The notes under the pieces are model-generated. The model worked only from the letters and a program-made list of their open reading frames with translations, was not told where the DNA came from and searched no databases. This document shows positions 1 through 6,895 of a DNA stretch of 10,484 nt, in pieces. The first letter of the stretch is position 1, and every line of letters begins with the position of its first letter. Origin of the DNA: SAR202 cluster bacterium (GTDB taxonomy: Bacteria; Chloroflexota; Dehalococcoidia; Lucifugimonadales; JASMAO01); the NCBI GenBank assembly GCA_030754315.1, contig JASMAO010000148.1, positions 1-10,484 on the forward strand. Direction: 5' to 3'. A program made the translations under genes and the position numbers.

Positions 1-84
1 TCCACGCTGCCGAATATTTATCCCACAATGGCCGCAAAATCGAGCATCTTCCACGTTGTGTAAACCACAACTAATGCATTCCAT
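1..84 (-). CDS. N-terminus of a zinc-ribbon protein (partial, runs off window)
   Basis: The minus strand opens with ATG at 84-82 and stays open to base 1, giving 28 residues. They contain two CxxC knuckles, Cys3/Cys6 and Cys17/Cys20, the latter in FCGHCG, which is the usual layout of a small N-terminal zinc ribbon. The start lies about 20 nt after the TGA of the upstream DUF2339 gene on the same strand. A GAG sits 5 nt before the ATG and GAGAGG lies further upstream, so it reads as the next gene of one operon. The ribbon resembles the one at the front of the DUF2339 protein. The rest of the protein is outside the window, so its function cannot be called; a membrane or regulatory protein with a zinc-ribbon head is a guess. 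Confidence 0.7.
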   Translation of the reverse strand, partial: MECISCGLHNVEDARFCGHCGINIRQRG

Positions 85-103
85 AACGACTCAGCGCCTC
101 TCT

Positions 104-2032
104 TCAGATATCTGTTTTTTCGGTGAAAAAGCCGCGCACTCGAGACTGGTAACGCTGATACAGCATTCCAGCAGACAGCAGGAGGGTTCCAAGGACTATA
201 TAGGATGCAACACGGTAAAACTGTTCAAGATTAAAAGTGTCATAAAGAAATAACTTAATCACACCCAAAGACATCAACCCAAGTCCGGCTAGTCGAATAA
301 AAGAAGATCTGACAATCACACCAGCAATTATTAACAGGGTTGAATACCCTGCCCATAAAACAGTGATAGACAAAGATTTCCATTGATCTGCAGTATCAGC
401 AGATGAGACCTGTGATTCGATGAATCGACCAAATTCGATGGAAAGCATCCAAATTGACAGAAAGTTACTAGATGCCAACAGGAATATTTGCGTCGCATCA
501 TACGAACTGACTCTGTAAAGCCAACGATAATTCTGATCCAGATCTTCCTGGGTAACAATCCATTTTGGAATCGCAATCAAACGGAGCGAAAAACCGTCTT
601 TATATTTGTTGTAGAAGATCAAACTTAAATACAGAAGGAATATGAACCACAACGTCGTCAGAGGCCTTACTGCATAACTTGAATCTATTGGGTTGATAGA
701 AACCAAAGCTACCACTGCAAAAATAAACGAAATTAAAGCGAGGAATTTCAATTCATCACTTTTTAAATACACGGAAAGCCCTAGCAAAAAGGCCGCGTTA
801 GTAGACATACCAATTAGCAGCGGATAACCATCAAATTGCATCGGAACACTAATGGAAATACAAATTAGTCCAATGCCACCGAGCATCATTGCCATGACAG
901 GTTGATTTTGATTGGTTCGGAACGACAAATAGGCAACTAACAGATGCGTAATGCCCAATGCAAGTGTCGGTATAGCCCGCCAGTTTTCAAAATTCCCAGT
1001 GTCCTGATCCAGAACCCAAGTATAAGAAATTATCACGTACAAAAGCGCGTTCCATACCATCGGAGAAACATCTAGCGCTCTCGGCGACAAACGACGAATC
1101 AGATGAAATCCAGATACGGATAAGAACAGCAAGAAAAACAAAATCGTCAGCGCAGCAATTGCAAAACCTATGGACAAGTTTCGATCTTCATATTCACCGA
1201 ACCATAGTGCAAATCCCGCATAAGATCCGATTACTGATACTAATTTGAACCATCGCCAGTTTTTGAATAGAGCTACCGCTATAACGCCAAGGTCTATCAC
1301 CAGCACATAAATAATCAGAAAGTATTTTTGCCCTGCAAAAAGCTTGTCTATCTGAAAATCCGGGTCTGTTATTCCGGCATATAAGAATGGTGCTAAAAGC
1401 CCACCTGCAACTCCCAATAAAGCCATTGGTTGGGAATTTCTTTTAAACGCAAGCCCCACCGAAATCAGACTGACTAACAACAACAAACCTACTGCGAGCC
1501 AAACATCAACCGTCCCACGCGAGAGAGCGGCCAACAAGGATGAATAAAGAAGGGCTACTCCTCCTCCGCTCAAAGCGTGCGCATAGTTCGGGTAACGAAA
1601 CCAGAGAAGTTCTCCAAGCGCCAAAAATCCAATCCCAGAAATCATGCCGGCAAGAACAAGTAATTCCTGGGTAAGAACATCTTCATCTATGGCCAACTTC
1701 ATTAAGAAACTTATGCCGATGAAAATTGCAACTACACCGATTCTGACCAGCCAATTACTGCCAAAAAGGGTTTCTAGGTGATTCAGTCTGAGCCGTGACT
1801 GTAAAGGGATACTTTTGGGTATACCACTGCCATCACTTTTCGTTGAGGCATCCTGACCTGCTTCGTCATTTTCAGGAATTTCCGCAACGGCCTCCATAGG
1901 CGCATCGACGGACCGATCTGATTCGGTTTCACCTAAAACTGGTTCAGATAAGCGAATTCCGCAATAAATGCAAAAAGTATTGGTGCCGAGATTCTGTCGG
2001 CTGCATCGCTGACAATTTACGCGCTGTGCCAA
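104..2032 (-). CDS. Zinc-ribbon DUF2339 polytopic membrane protein
   Basis: This 642-residue protein begins with a zinc ribbon (Cys7, Cys10, Cys21, Cys24, the last pair as CIYCG). A Ser/Asp/Glu-rich linker follows to about residue 75, then a long series of hydrophobic segments to the C-terminus. The first membrane segment (about 91-114, GSNWLVRIGVVAIFIGISFL) followed by a short acidic loop is the signature of the DUF2339 predicted membrane proteins, whose function is unknown. The start is TTG at 2032. It is chosen because the first zinc-ribbon cysteine is at residue 7, an in-frame TAG lies a few codons upstream, and no ATG precedes the ribbon. No clear Shine-Dalgarno precedes it; a hairpin lies just upstream instead. 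DUF805 is upstream and another zinc-ribbon gene downstream, both at gaps of about 20 nt, so the three are probably one transcript. A cell-envelope role is inferred only from topology. Confidence 0.88.
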   Translation of the reverse strand: MAQRVNCQRCSRQNLGTNTFCIYCGIRLSEPVLGETESDRSVDAPMEAVAEIPENDEAGQDASTKSDGSGIPKSIPLQSRLRLNHLETLFGSNWLVRIGVVAIFIGISFLMKLAIDEDVLTQELLVLAGMISGIGFLALGELLWFRYPNYAHALSGGGVALLYSSLLAALSRGTVDVWLAVGLLLLVSLISVGLAFKRNSQPMALLGVAGGLLAPFLYAGITDPDFQIDKLFAGQKYFLIIYVLVIDLGVIAVALFKNWRWFKLVSVIGSYAGFALWFGEYEDRNLSIGFAIAALTILFFLLFLSVSGFHLIRRLSPRALDVSPMVWNALLYVIISYTWVLDQDTGNFENWRAIPTLALGITHLLVAYLSFRTNQNQPVMAMMLGGIGLICISISVPMQFDGYPLLIGMSTNAAFLLGLSVYLKSDELKFLALISFIFAVVALVSINPIDSSYAVRPLTTLWFIFLLYLSLIFYNKYKDGFSLRLIAIPKWIVTQEDLDQNYRWLYRVSSYDATQIFLLASSNFLSIWMLSIEFGRFIESQVSSADTADQWKSLSITVLWAGYSTLLIIAGVIVRSSFIRLAGLGLMSLGVIKLFLYDTFNLEQFYRVASYIVLGTLLLSAGMLYQRYQSRVRGFFTEKTDI

Positions 2033-2035
2033 GGT

Positions 2036-2067
2036 AATACCAATCTATGATTATTTTGATTGGTATT
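2036..2067 (-). promoter_or_regulatory. Intercistronic hairpin before the TTG start of the DUF2339 gene
   Basis: AATACCAATC at 2036-2045 and its exact reverse complement GATTGGTATT at 2058-2067 form a perfect 10-bp stem with a 12-nt loop. On the minus-strand mRNA the loop holds the DUF805 stop (TAA, 2053-2051) and the stem ends 3 nt before the TTG start. There is no U-tract, so it is not an obvious terminator. A ribosome finishing DUF805 would melt it, so coupling of translation is a reasonable inference. An RNA-stability or processing role is the alternative. Confidence 0.55.
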
Positions 2068-2440
2068 CAGGCCCATATTTGTTATCACCTTGATCACCTG
2101 GACGGGTTGCCCAGTACAGAAGAAGCAAAACAGGGATAAGCAAAAGCCAGAAGAACAGGACTGCAAATAACACCCACCAGCCAGTCTTATTGATGTCATG
2201 CAAGCGGCGTACTCCAACGGCAATACCAGGAATCAAGGTGACCAGGCCAAAAATGCCTGCAATCAGGCCCGATTCAGTATCCGCGTTATAAGTTCCGATA
2301 AGCATATCGGCATAACTGAGAACAACACCAGCAATAATTACAAACAGAGTCCACCACCAGTACTCTGCTCTGCTGGAACGACCGGAAAAGTCGAAATATC
2401 TTTGGAATCCTAAAGCTATTGCTCCAGCAAGACTAACCAT
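2051..2440 (-). CDS. DUF805 family membrane protein
   Basis: The 129-residue product matches the DUF805 family (YhaH-like small inner-membrane proteins of unknown function) along its length. The N-terminal amphipathic stretch FQRYFDFSGRSSRAEYWWW (residues 12-30) leads into the first membrane segment (about 28-48). A second segment spans about 58-76, followed by the family motif GVRRLHDINKTGWW (76-89). Two closely spaced hydrophobic segments (about 89-110) precede the terminal GDQGDNKYGP motif (115-124). Length is typical. The ATG at 2440 is preceded by AGGAGG at 2456-2451, a strong ribosome site at a slightly long spacing of 10 nt. It is the first visible gene of an operon running into the DUF2339 gene. 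Confidence 0.9.
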   Translation of the reverse strand: MVSLAGAIALGFQRYFDFSGRSSRAEYWWWTLFVIIAGVVLSYADMLIGTYNADTESGLIAGIFGLVTLIPGIAVGVRRLHDINKTGWWVLFAVLFFWLLLIPVLLLLYWATRPGDQGDNKYGPEYQSK

Positions 2441-2492
2441 CGCTGTGAATCCTCCTCAGAAAAACGCCAAAAAAGTAACTACAGTGATTTAT

Positions 2493-2521
2493 TCTAAACT
2501 TTGCGCCTTCCGGTGACCCAA
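2493..2521 (-). promoter_or_regulatory. Weak candidate promoter for the DUF805 operon
   Basis: On the minus strand TTGGGT (2521-2516) and TTTAGA (2498-2493) are separated by 17 nt, about 50-80 nt upstream of the DUF805 start. Each hexamer matches the sigma-70 consensus at only about half its positions. It is offered because this is the only gene-free stretch upstream of the operon. Confidence 0.22.
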
Positions 2522-2574
2522 CATGGTAGAGACAGCTAATTTGGAATTTAGCTCAAATTACCGTTAGGCCGCGC

Positions 2575-3120
2575 ATGTTCCTCATCTTCCTGAATTGCAG
2601 CCTCTGGAGCCTGCAATTCGGAGAGTTCAACGTAGAGAACAGGAACTACGGATTCCTTGCGGATGCATGCGGCTTCCACTCGAAGATGACCATCAACCAA
2701 TCGGCCTGGCTGCGATTGACGATGACCTGCTGAACCCATCCAATCTCGTCGAGTACTCCACCGATCACCTCTACCTTCTGGATGGGCGAACGGGAGAAAC
2801 CGTCTGGCAACGTGAGAAAGGTGGTCGATATTCCTGTGACAACGTATCAGGAGCAGGCGCTGGTCACGTTGCTTTGGTCGATTGGGATAACGATGGGCTG
2901 ACGATATTGTAGACACGTATTCGGGGATGTTTGCCGTATACAGCGGCAAAGACGGATCGGGCTTTGGAAACGTTCTCGACGTGTTCGTCGGCTATCTCCT
3001 GAACTCGCCTAATTCAGGCCAGCTTTTCAACCAGTTCAACCCAGCTTGATGCACTTACGTCGAACTCGTCGAGTGGGTGGACGGCTCCGGCGTTGGATAG
3101 ATATCGATCCACTCTTCCTC
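2575..3120 (+). pseudogene. Degraded FG-GAP/PQQ-like beta-propeller fragment
   Basis: Recognisable protein runs in frame from about 2700: LVEYSTDHLYLLDGRTGETV, then GAGAGHVALVDWDNDG ending near 2897. This frame hits TAG at 2910. Reading on after a one-base shift at about 2895-2897 restores ADDIVDTYSGMFAVYSGKDG, so the original was probably WDNDGADDIVD, the calcium-loop-like repeat of FG-GAP/VCBS and PQQ-type propellers. That frame continues to a TGA at 3047. More protein-like text follows in shifted frames (ELVEWVDGSGVG, then WIDIDPLFLD). Upstream, a separate 52-codon frame from an ATG at 2575 (start MFLIFLNCSLW) may be the decayed start of the same gene. Such propellers are usually exported scaffold or binding proteins. 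No complete frame survives, so this is a relic. Confidence 0.6.
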
Positions 3121-3129
3121 GACATGAAA

Positions 3130-3655
3130 TTACGCTGTCTTGAGTCCCGCCATCTTGGCGCCCATCAGATCGGCTGCGTGTGTTGCAACCATCATCACTT
3201 CATCAGGTTTTTGTCCTAGAAATCTTGCGCCCTTCTGGTACGCCTTTCGATCTTTTTTGTAGTTATCCGTGAATTCGCCCGACATGATGCCATCCCAGTT
3301 CAGACCGTTAAATTTTGAGCAGTTCACGGCAATCGCGTAGCTCAATACGGTCAATACAGTCGTCGTGTAGGCCTCACGCAGTTTGTGAATCGCATCGACA
3401 GCGTCTGGTCAAGTCCTCATCCTGTGCAAAATTTGATTTAGCTCATCACGCTCAGACACCAATAGTTTGAGCGAAGCGTGATCATCGAGCACCTCGTCGA
3501 GGACCCGTCGATGAATACCGTCTGCATTTAGCATCGGCAACTCGCACACCTTCATGCGATCAAGGGTCTGGAACATTTTCACCCGGCAGTCCGGAGCAAA
3601 CTGCCGAGCGTCAACACCTGCCCCTTTCTCATCAGAATGACCCTAAATTTCCGCT
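3130..3655 (-). pseudogene. Haloacid dehalogenase type II (HAD superfamily) pseudogene
   Basis: One minus-strand frame retains the body of a type II haloacid dehalogenase from about 3655 down to a TAA at 3132-3130. Recognisable blocks are IHRRVLDEVL, then SERDELNQILHRMRT-stop-PDAVDAIHKL, then AVNCSKFNGLNWD, then KPDEVMMVATHAADLMGAK and GLKTA. The family usually has PWPD where this one has TGA-Pro-Asp (TGA at 3411-3409), so a tryptophan codon has probably become a stop. A second stop, TAG, lies at 3645-3643. The catalytic Asp-containing N-terminus is not recognisable, the Ser-Asn after beta-strand 2 is altered (VLSYA), and the C-terminal 20-30 residues are missing. Type II HADs hydrolyse C-halogen bonds or related small substrates; this copy cannot work. 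A shorter readable ORF from a TTG at 3354 is part of the relic. Confidence 0.75.
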
Positions 3656-3814
3656 TTGATCGCTCTACCCGGAAAACTAACACTTCTGGTGGCACCGTTT
3701 TCGGGGAAAAGGTCAGATGATTCCGTCTTCCGGGGGGGGGCGGGACACGTCAAGCGGGTAAGCTTGTGCCGGTTGTCCTTTTTTACAGTCAGGGCTGAGA
3801 TGGAGAAAGCAGGT

Positions 3815-4858
3815 ATGAACGGCTACGAGAGGATCAGGGCGGTGCTCGAGCGGCGGGAACCCGACATGGTTCCGATGATGGAGTGGTCGATTGCGCCAAA
3901 TGTCAGAGAGGCGCTGTTTCCGGGGTGCAACGATGAACCGGAATTTGCGGAGTTGATGGGGTTGGACGGCGTCACCGCAAAGATGCCTGCGCAGCTTGGC
4001 GGCGCAAGCAACCTGCCTGATCGCTTCACAAACCAGTGGGGTGTTGTTATGCAACGCACTACAGAGGACTATGCGCCTGTCGATGGTCCAATTAAATTTG
4101 CAGCCGACCTAGACGTGTATTCGCCACCGGACCCGGAAAACGAGGAGAACTACGAGGGTCTACGGGATGTCGTGAGCCGGTTCAAGGGTGAGAAGTTCAT
4201 CTTCTGGCACAGTCGGGCGGAGTTCATGACCGCCTGCGAGCTGCGGGGCATGGCAGATTTCCTAATGGACCTGATGGCTGATCCGGAGCTTGCGCACAGA
4301 GTGTTGCGGGTCGTGAACGAGTACTGTTGCCGGATCGCTGTCCAGGCGATCGAACGGGGTGCTGACGGAGTAATGCTGGGCGATGACTGGGCGTATAACG
4401 AAGGACCTTTCATGTCGCCAGCCAAGTTCGAGGAGTTCATCCTGCCTTATTTTCGGAACATGGTGCAGACCGTCAAAGCGGCGGGCGGGTACGTGGTGAA
4501 GCACTGCGACGGATACGTGTGGCCGCTGATGGATATGGTGGTCGATTCGGGGATTGACGGCATGAACCCGATCGAGCCGGCCGCCGGTATGGACATTGCC
4601 GCCATGAAAGAACGCTACGGAGACCGGATCAGCCTGCTCGGCAATATCGATTGTGGCAAAACGTTGAGCGAGGCGCCGGTTTCGCAAGTGGTAGCGGAAG
4701 TGAAGGATGCGATCCGGCAGGCCGGTCCGGGTGGTGGGTATATGTTGATGTCATCGAACAGCATTCACACGAGCGTTCGGCCTGAAAACTACAGGGCGAT
4801 GGTGGAGGCGACACGGAAGTTTGGTCGGTACCCGCTGGACATGGCGGCGCTGGCGTGA
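3815..4858 (+). CDS. Uroporphyrinogen decarboxylase (URO-D) family protein
   Basis: The 347-residue product has the typical opening of the family (MNGYERIRAVLERREPDMVP). It keeps ADGVMLGDDWAYNEGPFMSP (residues 183-202), the KHCDGYVWPLMDMV block (229-242), the NPIEPAAGMDIAAMKERYGD stretch (251-270), GNIDC (276-280) and a C-terminal GGYMLMSSNSIH...RPENY (307-325). This is the subgroup of URO-D-fold proteins related to corrinoid methyltransferases (MtaA/MtbA-like), not a haem-pathway HemE. His230, Asp232 and Cys280 are plausible metal ligands, by inference; the exact HxC motif of MtaA is absent. The start is placed at the ATG at 3815 because GGAGA sits 8 nt before it and it matches the family N-terminus. 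The frame stays open to 3656, but that extension overlaps the HAD relic and is not family-like. The gene is noticeably GC-richer than the leftmost operon. Substrate is unknown. Confidence 0.85.
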   Translation: MNGYERIRAVLERREPDMVPMMEWSIAPNVREALFPGCNDEPEFAELMGLDGVTAKMPAQLGGASNLPDRFTNQWGVVMQRTTEDYAPVDGPIKFAADLDVYSPPDPENEENYEGLRDVVSRFKGEKFIFWHSRAEFMTACELRGMADFLMDLMADPELAHRVLRVVNEYCCRIAVQAIERGADGVMLGDDWAYNEGPFMSPAKFEEFILPYFRNMVQTVKAAGGYVVKHCDGYVWPLMDMVVDSGIDGMNPIEPAAGMDIAAMKERYGDRISLLGNIDCGKTLSEAPVSQVVAEVKDAIRQAGPGGGYMLMSSNSIHTSVRPENYRAMVEATRKFGRYPLDMAALA

Positions 4859-4886
4859 GTCGGACATAAACTTGACGTAACAACTG

Positions 4887-4903
4887 CTGTTTGCCACAAA
4901 CAG
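4887..4903 (+). other. Small perfect hairpin after the URO-D gene
   Basis: CTGTTTG (4887-4893), a CCA loop, then CAAACAG (4897-4903), starting 28 nt after the URO-D stop. There is no T-run after it, so it is at best a factor-dependent or 3'-protecting structure and not a clear intrinsic terminator. Confidence 0.35.
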
Positions 4904-4929
4904 AGGCTGATTACTAGACTGAAAATCGA

Positions 4930-4996
4930 TGTGGCGGCACTGCATGCATGCGGAACGCAGCACGTGGAGATCGTAAGGCTGTAAGCCGTCGCCACA
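4930..4996. other. Cloverleaf-like cluster of inverted repeats
   Basis: An outer 7-bp stem (TGTGGCG at 4930-4936 with CGCCACA at 4990-4996) encloses smaller hairpins. These include GGCT-GTA-AGCC (4977-4987) and a TGCG-GAA-CGCA stem near 4949-4959 beside the palindrome TGCATGCA. The 67-nt span and 7-bp closing stem recall a tRNA, but neither strand has a T-arm consensus (GTTCRA) or a normal anticodon arm, so it is not called as a tRNA. It may be a relic or a DNA-folding element. Confidence 0.3.
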
Positions 4997-5018
4997 ATAT
5001 TGACCAATAACTGCAGTC

Positions 5019-5067
5019 AAACTCATATCCCCTCTGGTCTTACATCGCCCCGAGGGGATATGAGTTT
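5019..5067. repeat. Perfect 16-bp inverted repeat abutting tRNA-Lys remnant A
   Basis: The 16 bases at 5019-5034 (starting AAACTCATATCC) are the exact reverse complement of 5052-5067, with a 17-nt loop. The right arm runs directly into, and shares GAGTTT with, the start of the tRNA-derived repeat. It lies between two convergent genes, so a bidirectional terminator is possible, but there is no T-run beyond TTT. A structured recombination site is the other reading, supported by a similar hairpin beside copy D. Confidence 0.6.
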
Positions 5068-5112
5068 GGTGCCCCTGTGGGGATCGAACCCACAACCTGC
5101 GAGTTAAAAGAC
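5062..5112 (-). repeat. tRNA-Lys(UUU) 3'-half remnant, copy A
   Basis: Read on the minus strand this is CTTTTAACTCGC (anticodon loop with UUU, then the 3' side of the stem), a variable loop, then a clean T-arm: stem GTGGG, loop TTCGATC, stem CCCAC. It ends in an acceptor-like AGGGGCA followed by CCA. The 5' half (D-arm and 5' acceptor strand) is absent: beyond the anticodon loop the sequence no longer resembles tRNA-Lys. The similarity to the other copies continues past CCA into AAACTC. It is best read as an attachment-site remnant, not a working tRNA. Confidence 0.68.
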
Positions 5113-5136
5113 AGTGCCTCGTAGAAATATGGTGTC

Positions 5137-5169
5137 AGGTTTTCAGTTCAAAACCTCAGGTATTTCGCA
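5137..5169. other. Hairpin and TCAGGTATTTCGCA motif beside copy A
   Basis: AGGTTTT (5137-5143) and AAAACCT (5150-5156) form a perfect 7-bp stem over a 6-nt loop, flanked by TCAGGT at 5135 and again at 5156. The second begins TCAGGTATTTCGCA (5156-5169), which recurs with one change at 8285-8298 on the same side of copy C. The rest of 5113-5290 holds no gene that I can see. Confidence 0.4.
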
Positions 5170-5290
5170 GGGAAAACGCAAGCTGAGGATCGTCATTAAC
5201 AAGGGCGAAAATGGTTCGATTCTGAGAACTTGACGACCATTCGAAAAATGCAACTCATCAGGCGATCTGACAAATCCTGTCTTTTCGTTT

Positions 5291-6307
5291 CTACATCCTG
5301 ATGACAGTCTGCAATTGAGTAGTTGGACTCATCAGAGCTTCGAAATGTTCCTGTATTTCGTCGAGCGTGATGATGCTTGTGTCAGACATTAATGCTGATG
5401 CCGATATCTTCCCGTTGGCGAGTAGATTCAACGATATTTTCCAGTCCTCAGGCAACCCTCCCCAGCTCGACCTGAAGTCAATCTCTCTTGCCATCCATTC
5501 GGCCGGGAGAAGAGGTAATGGCTCCCAAGGAACTGCAACCAGCACGACCTGCCCTGCCCTTCGAACGGCATCAAAGGCTTGTTGTAACGTGTTCTTCAAT
5601 CCGGCACAGTCAAACACCACATCAGGGCCGTTACCGTTTGTAAGCTCCACCATCCGTTCCACGGGATCTTGCTCAAACGGATCGATGACCGCCATTGCAC
5701 CAACCGCCATCGCTGCATCCGAACGCCCCGGTGCAGGCTCCGAGACGATCACCTGGGCTCCGGCAGCGCGAGCTGCTTGTGCAACAAGCAGGCCTATCGG
5801 ACCAGCTCCAAATACTCCTACCGTGTCACCCAATCTAAGCGATGATCTACGTACTGCGTGGACGGCTACCGAACACGGTTCAGTCAGAGCAGCAGCCTCG
5901 TCGGGAACTCCGTCAGGTATCGGGAGTGGTGCCCAGTCATCAAGCACGGTGTACTCTGCATACCCTCTGGTACGAGTATTGGCAGAAAAACCCATCGTGC
6001 GGTAGTTGTACCTAGGATGACTTTTTGTAGGCGGTTCCTCGCCCACGGGCCATTTCCCGCCACCACCAACCACTCGATCGTCTTCTTTCCAGCGTGTCAC
6101 ACCGGGTCCTACCGCTGAAATGACACCAGCGAACTCGTGTCCAAGCACCGAACCGCTTGGTGCGAGGTCGTACATGAATGCGTGAACGTCAGTCCCACAT
6201 ACTGCTGATCGATTGACCTTGATCAAAACCTGCCCAGCACCTGGTTCTGGTTTTGGGATATCGGTCACTTCGAATAATTGTTTGCTGCGGTACAGGGCTG
6301 CTTTCAT
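5291..6307 (-). CDS. Zinc-dependent medium-chain alcohol/polyol dehydrogenase
   Basis: The 338-residue product is a medium-chain dehydrogenase of the sorbitol/threonine dehydrogenase type, oxidising a secondary alcohol with NAD(P). The GroES-like domain carries the catalytic-zinc ligands Cys37 (AVCGTD), His57 and Glu58 (LGHEF) and a Glu143 in TEPCSVAVHA. The Rossmann domain has GAGPIG at 167-172, with Glu190 at the end of the second strand favouring NAD. The four-cysteine structural-zinc lobe common in this family is missing; the region holds GGGGKWPVGEEPP instead. The start is placed at MKAALYRS (ATG at 6307). An ATG three codons upstream (6316) is possible, but the GGA of the likely ribosome site overlaps it closely. 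The gene stands alone between tRNA remnants A and B. The substrate is not identifiable; a sugar alcohol or sugar acid is plausible next to the enolase-superfamily gene. Confidence 0.88.
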   Translation of the reverse strand: MKAALYRSKQLFEVTDIPKPEPGAGQVLIKVNRSAVCGTDVHAFMYDLAPSGSVLGHEFAGVISAVGPGVTRWKEDDRVVGGGGKWPVGEEPPTKSHPRYNYRTMGFSANTRTRGYAEYTVLDDWAPLPIPDGVPDEAAALTEPCSVAVHAVRRSSLRLGDTVGVFGAGPIGLLVAQAARAAGAQVIVSEPAPGRSDAAMAVGAMAVIDPFEQDPVERMVELTNGNGPDVVFDCAGLKNTLQQAFDAVRRAGQVVLVAVPWEPLPLLPAEWMAREIDFRSSWGGLPEDWKISLNLLANGKISASALMSDTSIITLDEIQEHFEALMSPTTQLQTVIRM

Positions 6308-6362
6308 AGTGATCATTCCAGCTTGATGTTTTATTTCGAATCTGGCCCAACCTTATCGAAAT

Positions 6363-6378
6363 TGAATTTCAGAATTCA
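6363..6378. promoter_or_regulatory. Possible operator upstream of the dehydrogenase
   Basis: TGAATT-TCAG-AATTCA is a perfect 6-bp dyad with a 4-nt spacer, about 56 nt upstream of the dehydrogenase start. Dyads of this size suit a dimeric regulator, but it is a single AT-rich copy and no regulator gene is in the window. Confidence 0.2.
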
Positions 6379-6417
6379 GCATCCAGCGATTTCAACAAAC
6401 AGTCTGCTGACGATTTC

Positions 6418-6468
6418 GAGTTTGGTGGGCCCTGTGGGGGTCGAATCCAAGACCGGTGGGTTAAATGG
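6418..6468 (-). repeat. tRNA-Lys 3'-half remnant, copy B (diverged)
   Basis: On the plus strand this copy begins GAGTTTGGTGGGCCCTGTGG, essentially identical to copy C. On the minus strand it therefore ends AGGGCCCA-CCA, a perfect acceptor end. Going inward it decays: the T-loop reads ATTCGACC with an unpaired stem, and the anticodon region reads CATTTAACCCACCGG. No 5' tRNA half follows. It lies between the divergently transcribed dehydrogenase and dehydratase genes, where a transcription terminator would make no sense, which favours an integration-site origin. Confidence 0.58.
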
Positions 6469-6895
6469 CTGGTGCTTCATGCCTGATCCACTCGAGACAA
6501 CGGGTCCGTACCTACACGGTCGAATTGAAGCTTGTATGCACCATCCCAGATCTCAATTCGGCACAAGCCTGTGCTTTTACTCTCGCGCTCCAACCAAGAT
6601 CAATTCCAAAATACGATTTCATCGTGGCAGCCTGCCTTGCTCTGACGGACAGTATCGAGCTCTTGCTCGACTCGTAAAAGGACGAGAATTTTTACCGAGT
6701 AGGACCGTCAAAACGGCTACGAGATAATTTCGAGGCTCCCATCAGAGAGGAGGAATCAGGTAAAAACCGGAAGGCCAATTCCCGATAACGCAGCTGGGTG
6801 ATTCAACACATCGACTTTCAGACCCCGCGGTTGAACTCCAGACGTAGACTTGCCCTGGGAACTAAAAGTCCAATAACCACCCATAAAGCGATCAA
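6469..6895. other. Gene-free stretch with two weak terminator-like hairpins
   Basis: No credible gene lies here; the open frames have no family-like sequence. Two short plus-strand hairpins followed by T-runs are visible: GCACA-AGCC-TGTGC-TTTT at 6561-6578 and CTCGT-AAAAGG-ACGAG-AATTTTT at 6671-6693. Both have only 5-bp stems and no upstream plus-strand gene to terminate, so they may be relics of a lost gene. The promoter of the downstream dehydratase must lie here, but I cannot pick out convincing hexamers. Confidence 0.35.

Noticed and set aside
2548..2949. 133-codon open frame on the minus strand
   Set aside because: It is the antisense of the propeller relic, with basic low-information sequence and no family resemblance.
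3409..3411. TGA in the HAD relic as recoded Trp or selenocysteine
   Set aside because: The conserved residue there is Trp, a TAG also interrupts the frame, both gene ends are lost, and TGG is used for Trp in the intact genes while TGA ends several of them.
3656..3814. N-terminal extension of the URO-D gene back to an ATG at 3656
   Set aside because: The extra 53 residues are not family-like, contain a nine-G run prone to error, overlap the HAD relic, and the ATG at 3815 has a good ribosome site.
6671..6693. Intrinsic terminator CTCGT-AAAAGG-ACGAG with T-run
   Set aside because: Only a 5-bp stem, and no plus-strand gene upstream that it could terminate; kept only as a remark in the spacer entry.
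6278..6727. 149-codon plus-strand open frame between dehydrogenase and dehydratase
   Set aside because: It starts inside the dehydrogenase gene, crosses tRNA remnant B and shows no domain-like sequence.
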